A DNA stretch of 64,000 bases from contig JAQWIW010000018.1 in NCBI GenBank assembly GCA_029248665.1, forward strand, positions 1-64,000. Reading direction: 5' to 3'. The translations under genes and the position numbers were made by a program. The notes beneath the pieces were generated by a model that saw only the letters and a program-made list of their open reading frames with translations, did no database searches and was not told where the DNA came from. Shown here one piece after another: positions 19,832 to 28,694 of this stretch. Numbering within the stretch: position 1 is the first letter of the stretch; each line of letters starts with the position of its first letter. The DNA is from Opitutia bacterium. Its GTDB lineage: Bacteria > Verrucomicrobiota > Verrucomicrobiia > Opitutales > Coraliomargaritaceae.

Positions 19832-20512
19832 ATGAAACATTTCTCCATTTTATTATTTGGTATCTTTATTGTTCTCACATCCTCTTTCTTGGGCCTGATT
19901 TCTTCTAGCCTAAATCAACTAGGAGGTTTGAAACAATCCACCGAAAGTTTGGAATTGGATGATGCAGGTGAGCTTGTTTTAGTAGATGGCGATCCTTTAT
20001 ATCCAATGAAATTATCTGGCTCATCTGAGCAAGGACATATGGAATACGTTAAATTGGGCTGTGTTAATTGTCATTCCCAACAAGTGCGTAGAGAAGAATT
20101 AGGAAATGATCTTCAGCGAGGTTTCGGACAAAGAGTTTCAGTACCTCGTGACTTTATTCTGCAATCGAATATGGTTCTCGGTTATTCTCGTCTTGGTCCT
20201 GATTTATCCAGTGTCGGCTCAAGAAAATCTGATTTGAATTGGCATTTAATGCATTTGTATAATCCGCAGATCACTTCTCCGGGCTCATTAATGCCTCCTT
20301 TCCCATTTTTATTTGAAACAATTAAAATCAGTGAAGTTGCTGCGACTAGCGGTGCACTTGAGTTCCCTGAGGGAAGTCCTTATGCACCAGAGAATGGTAT
20401 TGCTATTATTCCTTCGAGAAGAGCGGTTGCACTGGTTGAATATTTATTAAATCTTGATATAAATTATAACTTACCTGAAGCAGTAGTAACCAAAAATGAC
20501 ACAGGAGAATAA
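19832..20512 (+). CDS. ccoO: CcoO-like monoheme cytochrome c subunit
   Basis: A 226-residue membrane-anchored c-type cytochrome. The N-terminal segment (residues 4-22) anchors it, and the heme site CVNCH near residue 76 is followed by the CcoO patterns SQQVRRE, RLGPDLSSVG, WHLMHLYNP and the distal-Met motif SLMPPFPF. All heme residues are present, in contrast to the neighbouring CcoN-like subunit. It should carry electrons from the Act complex. The gene overlaps the next by 17 bases. Confidence 0.88.
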   Translation: MKHFSILLFGIFIVLTSSFLGLISSSLNQLGGLKQSTESLELDDAGELVLVDGDPLYPMKLSGSSEQGHMEYVKLGCVNCHSQQVRREELGNDLQRGFGQRVSVPRDFILQSNMVLGYSRLGPDLSSVGSRKSDLNWHLMHLYNPQITSPGSLMPPFPFLFETIKISEVAATSGALEFPEGSPYAPENGIAIIPSRRAVALVEYLLNLDINYNLPEAVVTKNDTGE

Positions 20513-21284
20513 AGACTTAGATGAATCCAAAGAATTGCAGGACGATGCAATTCAGGAAATCCATCAGAATTTACTAAAGGATAAAGAATTACCTAAAGAG
20601 GGGTTTTCCTTTCTACCTATTGCTTTAATCTTCTTATTTGCAGGCGTTTGTTTTTGGGGTGGTATTTATATCGTTACGCATGGGGGCGAGTTTAGGTGGG
20701 ATGGATATCATCCAGATTTTGTTGCAAGCGACAAATCCTTATCTATTCCAGAAAAGTCTCTATTTGAGATCGGTGAAAAGGTTTTTATTGCTCAGTGCGT
20801 ACAATGCCACCAAAACGACGGAAAGGGTATTGCAGGCGTTTATCCCCCTTTAGTTGAATCAAGTTGGGTTTTAGGTCATCAAGAGGTCTTAGCCAGAATC
20901 CTCATCAACGGAATGAATGGTAAGGTTGTCGTCTTAGGTAAGACTTACAATGGTAACATGCCTGCCTTTGGTCCCTCAGGTCTCAATTTGAAGCCCAAGC
21001 AGATTGCGGGAGTCTTAAGCTACATTAGACAAGAATGGGGCAATGCAGGATCTGACATCACTGAAGATACCATGAAAAATTACATGGCCATGTACAATGC
21101 ACGTACAACACCATGGACATCCGAAGAGCTTTCATTGAATTTATCACCAGAGCCTGAGGCTCCGTCAAAAGACACAGACATCGACATATCCGATGATAAT
21201 AAAATGTTAGACACCCATGGTGACGAAGACCATACTGACAGCGAACATTCAAATATGATTCTGTCACACAAAGAGCACTCATAG
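20496..21284 (+). CDS. monoheme cytochrome c, CcoP-like, with acidic/His-rich tail
   Basis: A 262-residue membrane-anchored cytochrome c. One transmembrane segment lies near residues 38-60, and one heme site CVQCH near 101 in a class I domain (LFEIGEKVFIAQCVQCH, NMPAFGP with the distal Met). Canonical CcoP has two hemes, so this is a CcoP-like or stand-alone cytochrome. The last ~50 residues are rich in Asp, Glu, Ser and His and resemble the tail of ActB. Start overlaps ccoO by 17 bases. Confidence 0.85.
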   Translation: MTQENKDLDESKELQDDAIQEIHQNLLKDKELPKEGFSFLPIALIFLFAGVCFWGGIYIVTHGGEFRWDGYHPDFVASDKSLSIPEKSLFEIGEKVFIAQCVQCHQNDGKGIAGVYPPLVESSWVLGHQEVLARILINGMNGKVVVLGKTYNGNMPAFGPSGLNLKPKQIAGVLSYIRQEWGNAGSDITEDTMKNYMAMYNARTTPWTSEELSLNLSPEPEAPSKDTDIDISDDNKMLDTHGDEDHTDSEHSNMILSHKEHS

Positions 21285-21290
21285 TACTTT

Positions 21291-21980
21291 ATGCTAAAAG
21301 CACACGATTTTTTCACCTTATCAGAGGAATTTCCTTTCAAGGATTCTTTTAATATAAGTGATGCACCGTGGGAATGGGTATCGAAAATTAAAGATACACT
21401 CGCTAATTTTCCCTTTGAAGAGTTATCCATAGACATTCCTTCCAACTTATCGATCAAAGGTAAGGTTTATATACATCCTACTGTTAAATTACCTGCCTAT
21501 GGATGTATAGAGGGCCCTTGCTATATTGGGAAAAACACAGAGCTCAGACCAGGAACTTACATTCGAGGTAATGTCATCATCGGTGAATCTTGTGTTTTAG
21601 GAAATTCATGTGAATTCAAAAACACTTTAATTCTCGATAATGCTCAGATTCCTCATTTTAGCTATATCGGAGACAGCGTAATCGGGAATAAGGCACATTT
21701 AGGAGCAGGGGTGATATGCTCAAATCTGAGACTGGATCAACGGAATGTAAAAATCTTTGATTTAGAAAGAAAAAGCCATGATACCCAAATGAGAAAACTT
21801 GGAGCGATTGTAGGCGATGAAGTCGAAATTGGGTGCAATACCGTACTCAATCCTGGAAGTTTGCTTTTAAGGAATAGTATGGTCTATCCAAATACTACTT
21901 TTAGCGGTACTCTAAATTCTGGAGAAATTGCTCACCATGAGCAAAAGCTCAAGATCACTCGCTTTAAATCCATAAAGTAA
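21291..21980 (+). CDS. hexapeptide-repeat (left-handed beta helix) sugar nucleotidyltransferase-like protein
   Basis: A 229-residue protein with hexapeptide repeats from about residue 60 to 200, for example YIGKNTELRPGTYIRGNVII and CVLGNSCEFKNTLI. These resemble the C-terminal acyltransferase half of GlmU and the UDP-N-acetylglucosamine diphosphorylase-like proteins of Chlamydiae/Verrucomicrobia. The pyrophosphorylase signature GxGTRM is absent, so it may be only a transferase or a partner. It starts 6 bases after the cytochrome gene, but its job looks unrelated to respiration. Exact substrate unknown. Confidence 0.7.
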   Translation: MLKAHDFFTLSEEFPFKDSFNISDAPWEWVSKIKDTLANFPFEELSIDIPSNLSIKGKVYIHPTVKLPAYGCIEGPCYIGKNTELRPGTYIRGNVIIGESCVLGNSCEFKNTLILDNAQIPHFSYIGDSVIGNKAHLGAGVICSNLRLDQRNVKIFDLERKSHDTQMRKLGAIVGDEVEIGCNTVLNPGSLLLRNSMVYPNTTFSGTLNSGEIAHHEQKLKITRFKSIK

Positions 21981-22009
21981 GAAACACTCAATGGTATAAT
22001 CATACACCA

Positions 22010-22438
22010 ATGGACATAGTAAAAAGAGATTTCAATGCGATAATCAAGGCGATACAAGCAGATGATTCTAGATATAGTAGCGGTGCTTACTATTTTCTTA
22101 GAGAAGCCTTAGATTATACGATAAAAATTTCATTTGATAATGAAGAATTCTCTGAGCTTTCACAGCATATTTCTGGACAAGAGTTACTTGAAGGGATTAA
22201 AGATTTTGCCTTAGAGCGTTACGGCCCTATGGCTTTTGAATTATTCAAAAGTTGGGGAGTAAATAATTGCAAGGATTTTGGAAATATAGTCTTTAATCTA
22301 GTCGAATGCCAAGTGCTAGGAAAGAATGATAGTGATACTCCCGAGGATTTTGAAAAAGGCTATAATTTTAAAGAAACTTTTCTTAACCCATTCGTTCCTG
22401 AAAATAATATCCGCCAGAAAAAGCCACGCTTGTACTAG
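22010..22438 (+). CDS. Minf_1886 family protein
   Basis: A 142-residue soluble protein matching the Minf_1886 (TIGR04138) family shared by Planctomycetes and Verrucomicrobia: an N-terminal helix, the pattern YSSGAYYFLREALDYT, SGQELLEGIKDFAL, YGPMAFELFKSWG and CKDFGNIVFNLVE. No known function. Its presence is one of the better taxonomic clues here. It follows the hexapeptide gene by 29 bases in the same direction. Confidence 0.8.
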   Translation: MDIVKRDFNAIIKAIQADDSRYSSGAYYFLREALDYTIKISFDNEEFSELSQHISGQELLEGIKDFALERYGPMAFELFKSWGVNNCKDFGNIVFNLVECQVLGKNDSDTPEDFEKGYNFKETFLNPFVPENNIRQKKPRLY

Positions 22439-22466
22439 ACTTATTCACTGCACTTAATATTGCTCA

Positions 22467-22904
22467 TTAAATTTGAGCCGATTTTTCTTTTCTTAAGTGT
22501 ATCGCCAGTTCTAAAGCTTTTTCTTCACCATATTTTTTTATAGAAAATGATGTGGATTGTTGTATTTTTGGCTTGGGTCTCCAACTGACAGTATAGCATT
22601 CATAATACTTACCATTACTCGCTTTTTTTGATGTACGACTGACCCCAAGGACACCTGTTTTATTGCGCTTATCATTATTAACAACTCTTCGTTTGGTCGG
22701 TTTCTTAGGGATTTTATCAATCATCTTGTTCAATTTTTCTCTTTGGGTAACTGCCTTCTTAAAGGATAGTTCTTTTCCGCCAAATTTTGAATCACTAAAA
22801 AACTTTGAGTATGTTTTTTGATTGCGATAGACTCTAACATACCAACCAACCGTGCTGTTTGTCTCAATTCGACTGATTCCTTTTAAAGATTCTATATCGC
22901 TCAT
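22467..22904 (-). CDS. protein with two AP2-like DNA-binding domains
   Basis: A 145-residue basic protein with two copies of an AP2/ERF-like unit: residues 9-60 (GISRIETNSTVGWYVRVY, then SKFFSDSKFGG) and 83-140 (GVLGVSRTSKKA, YYECYTVSW, SFSIKKYGEEKALELAI), joined by a basic Pro/Lys linker. Bacterial AP2 domains occur in homing endonucleases and in stand-alone regulators; no nuclease domain is present. It is isolated in orientation and flanked by AT-rich DNA upstream. DNA binding is likely, its target unknown. Confidence 0.75.
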   Translation of the reverse strand: MSDIESLKGISRIETNSTVGWYVRVYRNQKTYSKFFSDSKFGGKELSFKKAVTQREKLNKMIDKIPKKPTKRRVVNNDKRNKTGVLGVSRTSKKASNGKYYECYTVSWRPKPKIQQSTSFSIKKYGEEKALELAIHLRKEKSAQI

Positions 22905-23001
22905 AACTGCTTTAATTAACTAATAATTAATAATTATAAATCAATACGATTATTTCAAAAGTAAACTTTACTAAATTCAAAAAAAATTGGTATACATAGG
23001 C

Positions 23002-23643
23002 ATGAAAATTCCAGTAAAAGTCAAAATATGTGGTATGAGACGCCATGAAGACTTATTATACGCCAAAGAGTTGGGTGCTGATTATTTTGGTTTTATAGTT
23101 TATGAGAAATCACCTCGGTATATTTCGTTCGATAAGTTAAAACCATTACTTTCCAATATATCTTTAGATAATTGCGTTTTTGTTGATGTGATGCCAACGG
23201 CAGATAAGATCTTGCAAATGCAAGCTTTTGGCTGTCAAAATTTCCAGATTCATATTCATGAAGAAACTAGTTTAAGTGAATGTAAATCCTATGCTAAATT
23301 AATTAAAAAAGACTCACTGTGGTTGGCTCCTCAACTCAAAAATTTAGATGATTTTAATGAATCCTTACTTGAATTTTCCGACAATTTTTTAATTGATTCC
23401 TATTCAAAGGAACAAATTGGAGGCACAGGAAAAGTTGGAGATTGGGATGGGTTTAAACGACTTAGTCAGAAACACCCCAGTAAACGATGGATATTAGCAG
23501 GAGGACTCAATCCTGAAAATATTAAGGATGCAAGTAATCAGTCAGGGGCTGAAATTCTTGATGTAAATAGCGGAATTGAAGACACACCTGGTATAAAAAA
23601 CAGGGAAGCTTTAAAGCTATTATTCCATAACTTACATTCTTAA
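23002..23643 (+). CDS. trpF: phosphoribosylanthranilate isomerase
   Basis: Third step of tryptophan synthesis, converting PRA to CdRP. The 213-residue TIM-barrel protein begins KVKICGMR with the catalytic Cys, and has FGFIVYEKSPRYIS, a middle strand FVDVM and the C-terminal phosphate-binding pieces WILAGGLNPENI and ILDVNSGIE. Length is normal. ATG at 23002 is preferred over a TTG at 22987. It stands apart from other trp genes. The catalytic residues are all visible. Confidence 0.93.
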   Translation: MKIPVKVKICGMRRHEDLLYAKELGADYFGFIVYEKSPRYISFDKLKPLLSNISLDNCVFVDVMPTADKILQMQAFGCQNFQIHIHEETSLSECKSYAKLIKKDSLWLAPQLKNLDDFNESLLEFSDNFLIDSYSKEQIGGTGKVGDWDGFKRLSQKHPSKRWILAGGLNPENIKDASNQSGAEILDVNSGIEDTPGIKNREALKLLFHNLHS

Positions 23644-23714
23644 AGCCTTTTGATATAAATATTGATTTAACGCTTTACAGTATCAATTGAGGATGCTTTG
23701 TTCTTCACTTAATA

Positions 23715-23796
<82 letters not shown>

Positions 23797-23798
23797 AT

Positions 23799-23828
23799 GA
23801 AGGCCAAATCGTACGTGATTTGGCCTTC
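23799..23828. terminator. hairpin after initiator tRNA
   Basis: Perfect 12-bp stem (GAAGGCCAAATC with its complement) around a 6-base loop, 2 bases after the tRNA CCA. No strong T run follows, so it may act by structure or in tRNA processing. Confidence 0.55.
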
Positions 23829-23876
23829 GCCATTTATAAATACTAAGCTAGGAATCAAATTAGAAATCTGCACCCA

Positions 23877-25022
23877 CTAAGACTTAATCGATTCAAAAGC
23901 CCATTCTATCCATGTTAATAAGCATTTGATTGAAGCGGTTTCCACAGTAGCACCTCCCCAAATTCGAATCCCTGGAGGAGCATCTCGATAGCTTCCGATA
24001 TCAAATGCTACCTCTTCTTTTTCCAAAAGTGCAACTAAGGCTTTTGCTTTAGTTGCTTGTTCTTCTGGAGTTAAAGCTTGATACCATGGTGCCACAATTT
24101 TCAAACAAATTGATGTACTGGAACGAGTTTCAGGGTCTTCAGCAAGAAAGTCGATCCAATCGTTTTTTTCGACCCAAGCAGCCACTTCTGCTAAGTTATC
24201 ATTTGATCTTTGGACGAGACCATTAAGTCCGCCAATTGATTGAGCCCAACGCAATCCATCTACAGCATCCTCTATACAAAGCATAGATACCGTATTAATG
24301 GTTGCCCCTGAAAATATTCCTGAGATGACTTTATTCTTCTTTGCCAACTTGAAAATTTTTGGCATCGGCCATGAAGGAGTGTATTCTTCAAGACGTTTCA
24401 AGGCACGTGGACTTAATGCAATCATTCCATGAGCTGCTTCTCCACCCATTACCTTTTGCCAAGACCATGTAATGACATCTAATTTGGAATAATCCATATC
24501 CATGGCAAAGACAGCTGACGTTGCATCACAAATGGACAATCCTTCTCGATCTGCAGGTATCCAATCTAAGTTCTTTAATCGGACGCCTGAAGTCGTTCCA
24601 TTGAAGGTAAAAACGACATCATTTGAAAAATCTACCGCGTTTAAATCGGGTAATTGACCGTAATCAGCAACAAATTTTCGTGCATTATTTAATTTAAGCT
24701 CATTTAGGATATCTCCAACCCATGTAGAACCGAATGATTCCCATGCAAGGACATCAACTCCTCTGGCCCCTAACAATGACCACATAGCCATTTCTATGGC
24801 TCCTGTATCAGATGCTGGAACAATACCACATACATAATCTTCAGGCAGTCCTAAAAGTGCCTTTGATTCATCAATAACAGATTGGATTCTTTCTTTGGCT
24901 ATTTTTGCTCTGTGGGAGCGTCCGACTAGGGCTTCATCTAGTGCCTTAATTGACCAATTTGGACGTTTGGCACATGGACCTGATGAAAAATTTGGACTGA
25001 GTGGTTTTTCGTTTGGTTTCAT
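23877..25022 (-). CDS. serC: phosphoserine aminotransferase
   Basis: PLP enzyme of serine synthesis and pyridoxal supply (3-phosphohydroxypyruvate plus glutamate). The 381-residue protein resembles the SerC type known from alphaproteobacteria: [14 protein letters not shown] at the start, [25 protein letters not shown] and the PLP-lysine region [14 protein letters not shown]. The ATG at 25022 is chosen so that the protein begins [12 protein letters not shown]; an upstream ATG at 25070 would overlap the next gene. It is the last gene of a minus cluster with an unknown 107-aa gene and the N-acetylglutamate synthase. Confidence 0.88.
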   Translation of the reverse strand: MKPNEKPLSPNFSSGPCAKRPNWSIKALDEALVGRSHRAKIAKERIQSVIDESKALLGLPEDYVCGIVPASDTGAIEMAMWSLLGARGVDVLAWESFGSTWVGDILNELKLNNARKFVADYGQLPDLNAVDFSNDVVFTFNGTTSGVRLKNLDWIPADREGLSICDATSAVFAMDMDYSKLDVITWSWQKVMGGEAAHGMIALSPRALKRLEEYTPSWPMPKIFKLAKKNKVISGIFSGATINTVSMLCIEDAVDGLRWAQSIGGLNGLVQRSNDNLAEVAAWVEKNDWIDFLAEDPETRSSTSICLKIVAPWYQALTPEEQATKAKALVALLEKEEVAFDIGSYRDAPPGIRIWGGATVETASIKCLLTWIEWAFESIKS

Positions 25023-25054
25023 ATAGGAATGCTGAATGTTTCTGAATTTTAAAA

Positions 25055-25378
25055 TTATTGGATTTCCCAAGAGAGTGAAGTGATTCTTTTTATCTGATTT
25101 TTATTTAATGCTAAAAATAGATCATAAGCTTTATTCAATGCAACATTGGAAATAAATCGAACCGGTTCTTCCTTTTCATTTATATTTTCCAAAGTAAGAA
25201 TTTTATTATCGTAATAAATCAGACTGTAGCCCGATTGATAATGGGTCAGTGAAATATCTCGAAGAGGGCACTGTTTGGTCACTTCAGTAAATAATTCGTC
25301 AAGGTGTGATTCTATCGCAGCATCATCTGGATTGATGAACATACGACCAAAGGCATCAATGATACAGGTATGATCCAT
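25055..25378 (-). CDS. hypothetical protein (107 aa)
   Basis: A small acidic protein without membrane segments, starting [14 protein letters not shown]. An in-frame GTG at 25381 could be the start instead, 1 base from the upstream gene's stop. It sits between the N-acetylglutamate synthase and serC, so it is probably cotranscribed with both. I do not recognise a family. The regular alternation of hydrophobic and charged residues suggests a folded alpha/beta domain. Confidence 0.55.
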   Translation of the reverse strand: MDHTCIIDAFGRMFINPDDAAIESHLDELFTEVTKQCPLRDISLTHYQSGYSLIYYDNKILTLENINEKEEPVRFISNVALNKAYDLFLALNKNQIKRITSLSWEIQ

Positions 25379-25381
25379 CAC

Positions 25382-26566
25382 TTAAGTGAGGTTCTTTTTT
25401 AAAACAAAAGAATTTCTCTTATTCTCATTATATTTCAGCTGACGCTCCTTCGGCAATTCTTCATATTCAGCTTGCGTGAAACCACATTTCAATTGGAAAA
25501 ACTTAGAAGCATTTACAGTTAAAACGTATGCGGAATGATAACCCTTTTTCTCCGCTTTTATACAGGCATCATTGACTAACTTACGACCAATACCACGACC
25601 ATTGTAGTAGGGTTGCACGAAAACACTCCCTATTTCTACAGAGTGTTCATCTTTAAAATAATGTATGCAGGTACAGGCGACAATACTACCATCTATTTCA
25701 TAAACACGATAATCAGAAATCCTTTCATTAATGGCGTCGATTGGACGATTGAGAAGGGCGTCTCTTTTTACCGAATTCTTAGTAAGATTGTAGATTGCTT
25801 GTACATCATTCATACCCGCTTCACGAATTATTTCGTATTTATTGGAATGAATCATCGTTCCAATGCCTACTTTATCAAAGAGCTCATTGAGCAAAGCATT
25901 GTGGATATTGCAGTTGAGTAAATGGACACGTTCAATCTTTTGCTCGATTGCCTGTATGGCCAAATGGCTATAACTTAGAAACCATGGGGGTAGCTGCTTG
26001 GCTGTACCTTCAAGTAAATTTTCCTTCAATTCATTAGCAGATATATTAGTGAGCGGCTCTCCGTTGATAACAGGACACTCATTCATACTGAGTAGAATTA
26101 ACTTATGAACTTGAGTACTTTGACAAAGCGTTTCAAAAACTCGATGATTCTCAAAGTTAATTGAATGCCCTTCAGGAGTAATTAAACAAAGTGTCTGGTT
26201 TTCAAAGGATTGCTTGATCACCTCAGTTAGGTGAGCTTTGTCTGATTCCGTTTCTAAGTGAGATTCTTTAAGCTTTAATTGATTGAACTCAAAGGATTCA
26301 TCAACGTCTGAAAGTTTGAAATGGTCTCCCAAATGAACCAATGAGAAAACATCTTCCTTGCACCGATAGAAGAAAAGGCAAATTCGAATGTTCAAGGAAT
26401 CCAATACGGCTATTTCCTTCAGTACAGAAGGGAAGATATCAGTTTGGGTTAAGTCTTCATCTATGCCGATAAAAAAGGTTTGCCGTCTGAATAAGCGAAC
26501 ATAACGAAGTATCCCCGGTAAATCCGAGGGACTTAGTTCGTTATTCTTAGAAAATACGTTATTCAT
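25382..26566 (-). CDS. argA: N-acetylglutamate synthase-like protein
   Basis: First step of arginine synthesis (glutamate plus acetyl-CoA). The 394-residue protein has an amino-acid-kinase-like N-terminal half beginning YVRLFRRQTFFIGIDE, which lacks clear kinase glycine motifs as in ArgA, and a GNAT acetyltransferase C-terminal part (about 255-394) with EIGSVFVQPYYNGRGIGRKLV as the acetyl-CoA site and AYVLTVNASKFFQLKCGF. Architecture and length fit NAGS. It leads a three-gene minus cluster and is divergent from xerD. Confidence 0.82.
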   Translation of the reverse strand: MNNVFSKNNELSPSDLPGILRYVRLFRRQTFFIGIDEDLTQTDIFPSVLKEIAVLDSLNIRICLFFYRCKEDVFSLVHLGDHFKLSDVDESFEFNQLKLKESHLETESDKAHLTEVIKQSFENQTLCLITPEGHSINFENHRVFETLCQSTQVHKLILLSMNECPVINGEPLTNISANELKENLLEGTAKQLPPWFLSYSHLAIQAIEQKIERVHLLNCNIHNALLNELFDKVGIGTMIHSNKYEIIREAGMNDVQAIYNLTKNSVKRDALLNRPIDAINERISDYRVYEIDGSIVACTCIHYFKDEHSVEIGSVFVQPYYNGRGIGRKLVNDACIKAEKKGYHSAYVLTVNASKFFQLKCGFTQAEYEELPKERQLKYNENKRNSFVLKKNLT

Positions 26567-26637
26567 TTGGCATAAAGAAATGTTGCATATTTAATTGAAC
26601 TAGTTGAATAAACAAGCGCGTAATTAAACAAGATTCA

Positions 26638-27549
26638 TTGAGGAACAATAATACAGATTTATTTCAAAATGCAATTGATCTCTACCTAACATGGTTGGAG
26701 CTAGATAAAGGCTTATCCAAACATACTGTCAAAAGTTACCACTCAGACATCTCTCAATTTTTGAAATTTGTCTTAAAGAAAAATGTCAAAAACTGGGAGT
26801 CCGTTCAATCCAGTCATTTTGATGCTTGGTTAAATGAATTAGGAGCAAAAAAGCTTTCTAAGCAAAGCCAGTCACGGAAATTTACCTCCATACGATCTTT
26901 TACAAAATTCCTGATCGCTGAGCGTATCATAAAAATTGATTTTTCGGAATTAAGCTATCGTCCAAAATTAGATAAGAAATTACCGATTGCTTTAGAAGTC
27001 GTGGAAATGAATAAACTCATAAATGCGGCTCAGTCAGATACAACTTATGGATTAAGGGATTACTGTATTATTGAACTAATGTATAGTGCAGGCTTACGTG
27101 TCTCTGAATTATGCCAAATAAAGATCGAGCAGATAAACAGTGAGGCAGGTATCTTAAGGATTTTCGGAAAAGGCTCAAAAGAGCGAATTGTACCACTGGG
27201 TGAGAATGCAAAAAAAGCGTTAGAGGCTTATTTACTTCGTTCTCGCCCAAGCTTCGTTAATGCAAAAACGGACACGACTGTATTTTTAAGCAGATTGGGT
27301 AAAGGCCTATCAAGAAAGACCATATGGTATATGATAAAACGCTATACGGAAAAAGCATTGATCAAAAAAGTTATCAAACCACATACTTTGAGGCACTCTT
27401 TTGCAACACACTTGCTAGAAGGTGGCGCTGATCTCAGATCAATTCAGGATTTACTCGGGCATGCTGATATTTCGACAACACAAATCTACACGAGTATACA
27501 GAAAGCACGTCTACAGGAAGAACATGCTGTTCACCATCCGAGAAAATAA
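26638..27549 (+). CDS. xerD: tyrosine recombinase XerD-like
   Basis: Site-specific recombinase for chromosome dimer resolution. The 303-residue protein has a SAM-like N-terminal DNA-binding domain and the catalytic residues Arg (GLRVSEL, near 153), Lys (GKGSKER, near 177), His-x-x-Arg (HTLRHSFATH, near 248), His (GHADIS) and Tyr (TTQIY, near 284). No ATG is available at the expected position; the frame begins with TTG at 26638. Length and sequence are those of the housekeeping Xer enzymes, not of a phage integrase. Confidence 0.9.
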   Translation: MRNNNTDLFQNAIDLYLTWLELDKGLSKHTVKSYHSDISQFLKFVLKKNVKNWESVQSSHFDAWLNELGAKKLSKQSQSRKFTSIRSFTKFLIAERIIKIDFSELSYRPKLDKKLPIALEVVEMNKLINAAQSDTTYGLRDYCIIELMYSAGLRVSELCQIKIEQINSEAGILRIFGKGSKERIVPLGENAKKALEAYLLRSRPSFVNAKTDTTVFLSRLGKGLSRKTIWYMIKRYTEKALIKKVIKPHTLRHSFATHLLEGGADLRSIQDLLGHADISTTQIYTSIQKARLQEEHAVHHPRK

Positions 27550-27566
27550 TGGATGATGAAAAAAAA

Positions 27567-27644
27567 TGGCCTCCCGTAGGGGATTCGAACCCCTGTCGCC
27601 AGGATGAAAACCTGGTGTCCTAGGCCGGGCTAGACGAACGGGAG
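27567..27644 (-). tRNA. tRNA-Glu (TTC)
   Basis: Full cloverleaf on the minus strand with encoded CCA. Anticodon stem CCAGG/CCTGG around loop TTTTCAT gives anticodon TTC. T arm and 7-bp acceptor (CTCCCGT/ACGGGAG) are intact. Confidence 0.95.
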
Positions 27645-27779
27645 GAAACCTTAAAAGATTAGGAAGTTAGAAAGCTATTCCTTTACTGCAAGTTTATTTA
27701 TTCAATTTTTTATTTATTTTTTTAGGGTAACCCTATAAATTACTTAAATATAAGATAAATATTCACCTAAATTATACAA

Positions 27780-28682
27780 ATGGACCTTCCTTCTTATCCT
27801 GATAAACCGCTCTTAAGCATCGATCACCTTCCTTTTCCTAAAGTAGCAATTGGTAAAGTTAGAGAAATATTTGATTTGGGAGATGCTTATTTAATGGTAG
27901 CGACAGATCGCATATCTGCATTTGATGTAGTATTCAAAGAAGGTTTGAGCGGAAAGGGGATACTACTTACCCAAATGAGTTTATATTGGTTTGATCAAGT
28001 CAGCTCAATAACTCGCCATCACTTAGTCGATAATCATGAAAATAGATGTAAGATACTTTGTAATAAACATCCAGAGCTTACTGGCCGAATAATGATAGTC
28101 AAAAAGCTTAAACCCTTAAGTATCGAAGCTATTGTAAGGGGCTATTTAGCTGGGTCGGCATGGAAAGATTACCAACAAAATCAGACAATCTTTGGATATG
28201 AACTACAAGCTGGACTCGTAGAAAGTTCAAAATTAGACCAGCCATTGTTTACTCCAACAACTAAAGCACAATCAGGACATGATATTCCAATTTCTGTCAG
28301 CAAGGCAAAAGAACTGATTGGAAATTCTATCTTGGATCAGGTTCAAGAGCTAAGTATAAGTATTTTTGAGTACGCAACAAAGCAATTAGATCGATGTGGA
28401 CTGATTCTTGCCGATACTAAATTTGAATTTGGCGTCGATGAGGATAATCAAATTTATTTAATAGATGAAGTTTTAACTCCAGATTCCTCACGCTACTGGT
28501 TTAAAGAAAATTATACTGAAGGCGAACCACAAGAGCCAGTAGATAAACAATTTATAAGAGATTATCTAAATACAATTGATTGGGATAAGCGTCCACCTGC
28601 ACCTCCATTACCTAGCTCAGTTAGACAAGAAACGCTTAAACGCTACGAAAAAGCCTATCAATTAATTACTTCTTTGAATTAA
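27780..28682 (+). CDS. purC: phosphoribosylaminoimidazole-succinocarboxamide synthase
   Basis: Purine synthesis step joining CAIR and aspartate. The 300-residue protein, of the longer SAICAR-synthetase type, has IGKVREIFDLGD near the start (ATP site), LMVATDRISAFDVV, the substrate motif SIEAIVRGYLAGSAW and DTKFEFGVDEDNQIYLIDEVLTPDSSRYW. Length fits that type. A Pro-rich strip is seen near residue 275. It stands alone with a metallophosphoesterase downstream (12 bases), probably cotranscribed. Confidence 0.95.
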   Translation: MDLPSYPDKPLLSIDHLPFPKVAIGKVREIFDLGDAYLMVATDRISAFDVVFKEGLSGKGILLTQMSLYWFDQVSSITRHHLVDNHENRCKILCNKHPELTGRIMIVKKLKPLSIEAIVRGYLAGSAWKDYQQNQTIFGYELQAGLVESSKLDQPLFTPTTKAQSGHDIPISVSKAKELIGNSILDQVQELSISIFEYATKQLDRCGLILADTKFEFGVDEDNQIYLIDEVLTPDSSRYWFKENYTEGEPQEPVDKQFIRDYLNTIDWDKRPPAPPLPSSVRQETLKRYEKAYQLITSLN

Positions 28683-28694
28683 TGATTATTTCTG

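Noticed and set aside
21080-21457. Minus-strand ORF across the cytochrome and hexapeptide genes
   Set aside because: Covers two supported plus-strand genes and has no recognisable domain.
26638-27549. Phage-type integrase next to tRNA-Glu
   Set aside because: Sequence and length match housekeeping XerD, tRNA-Glu is intact, and no direct repeat was seen.
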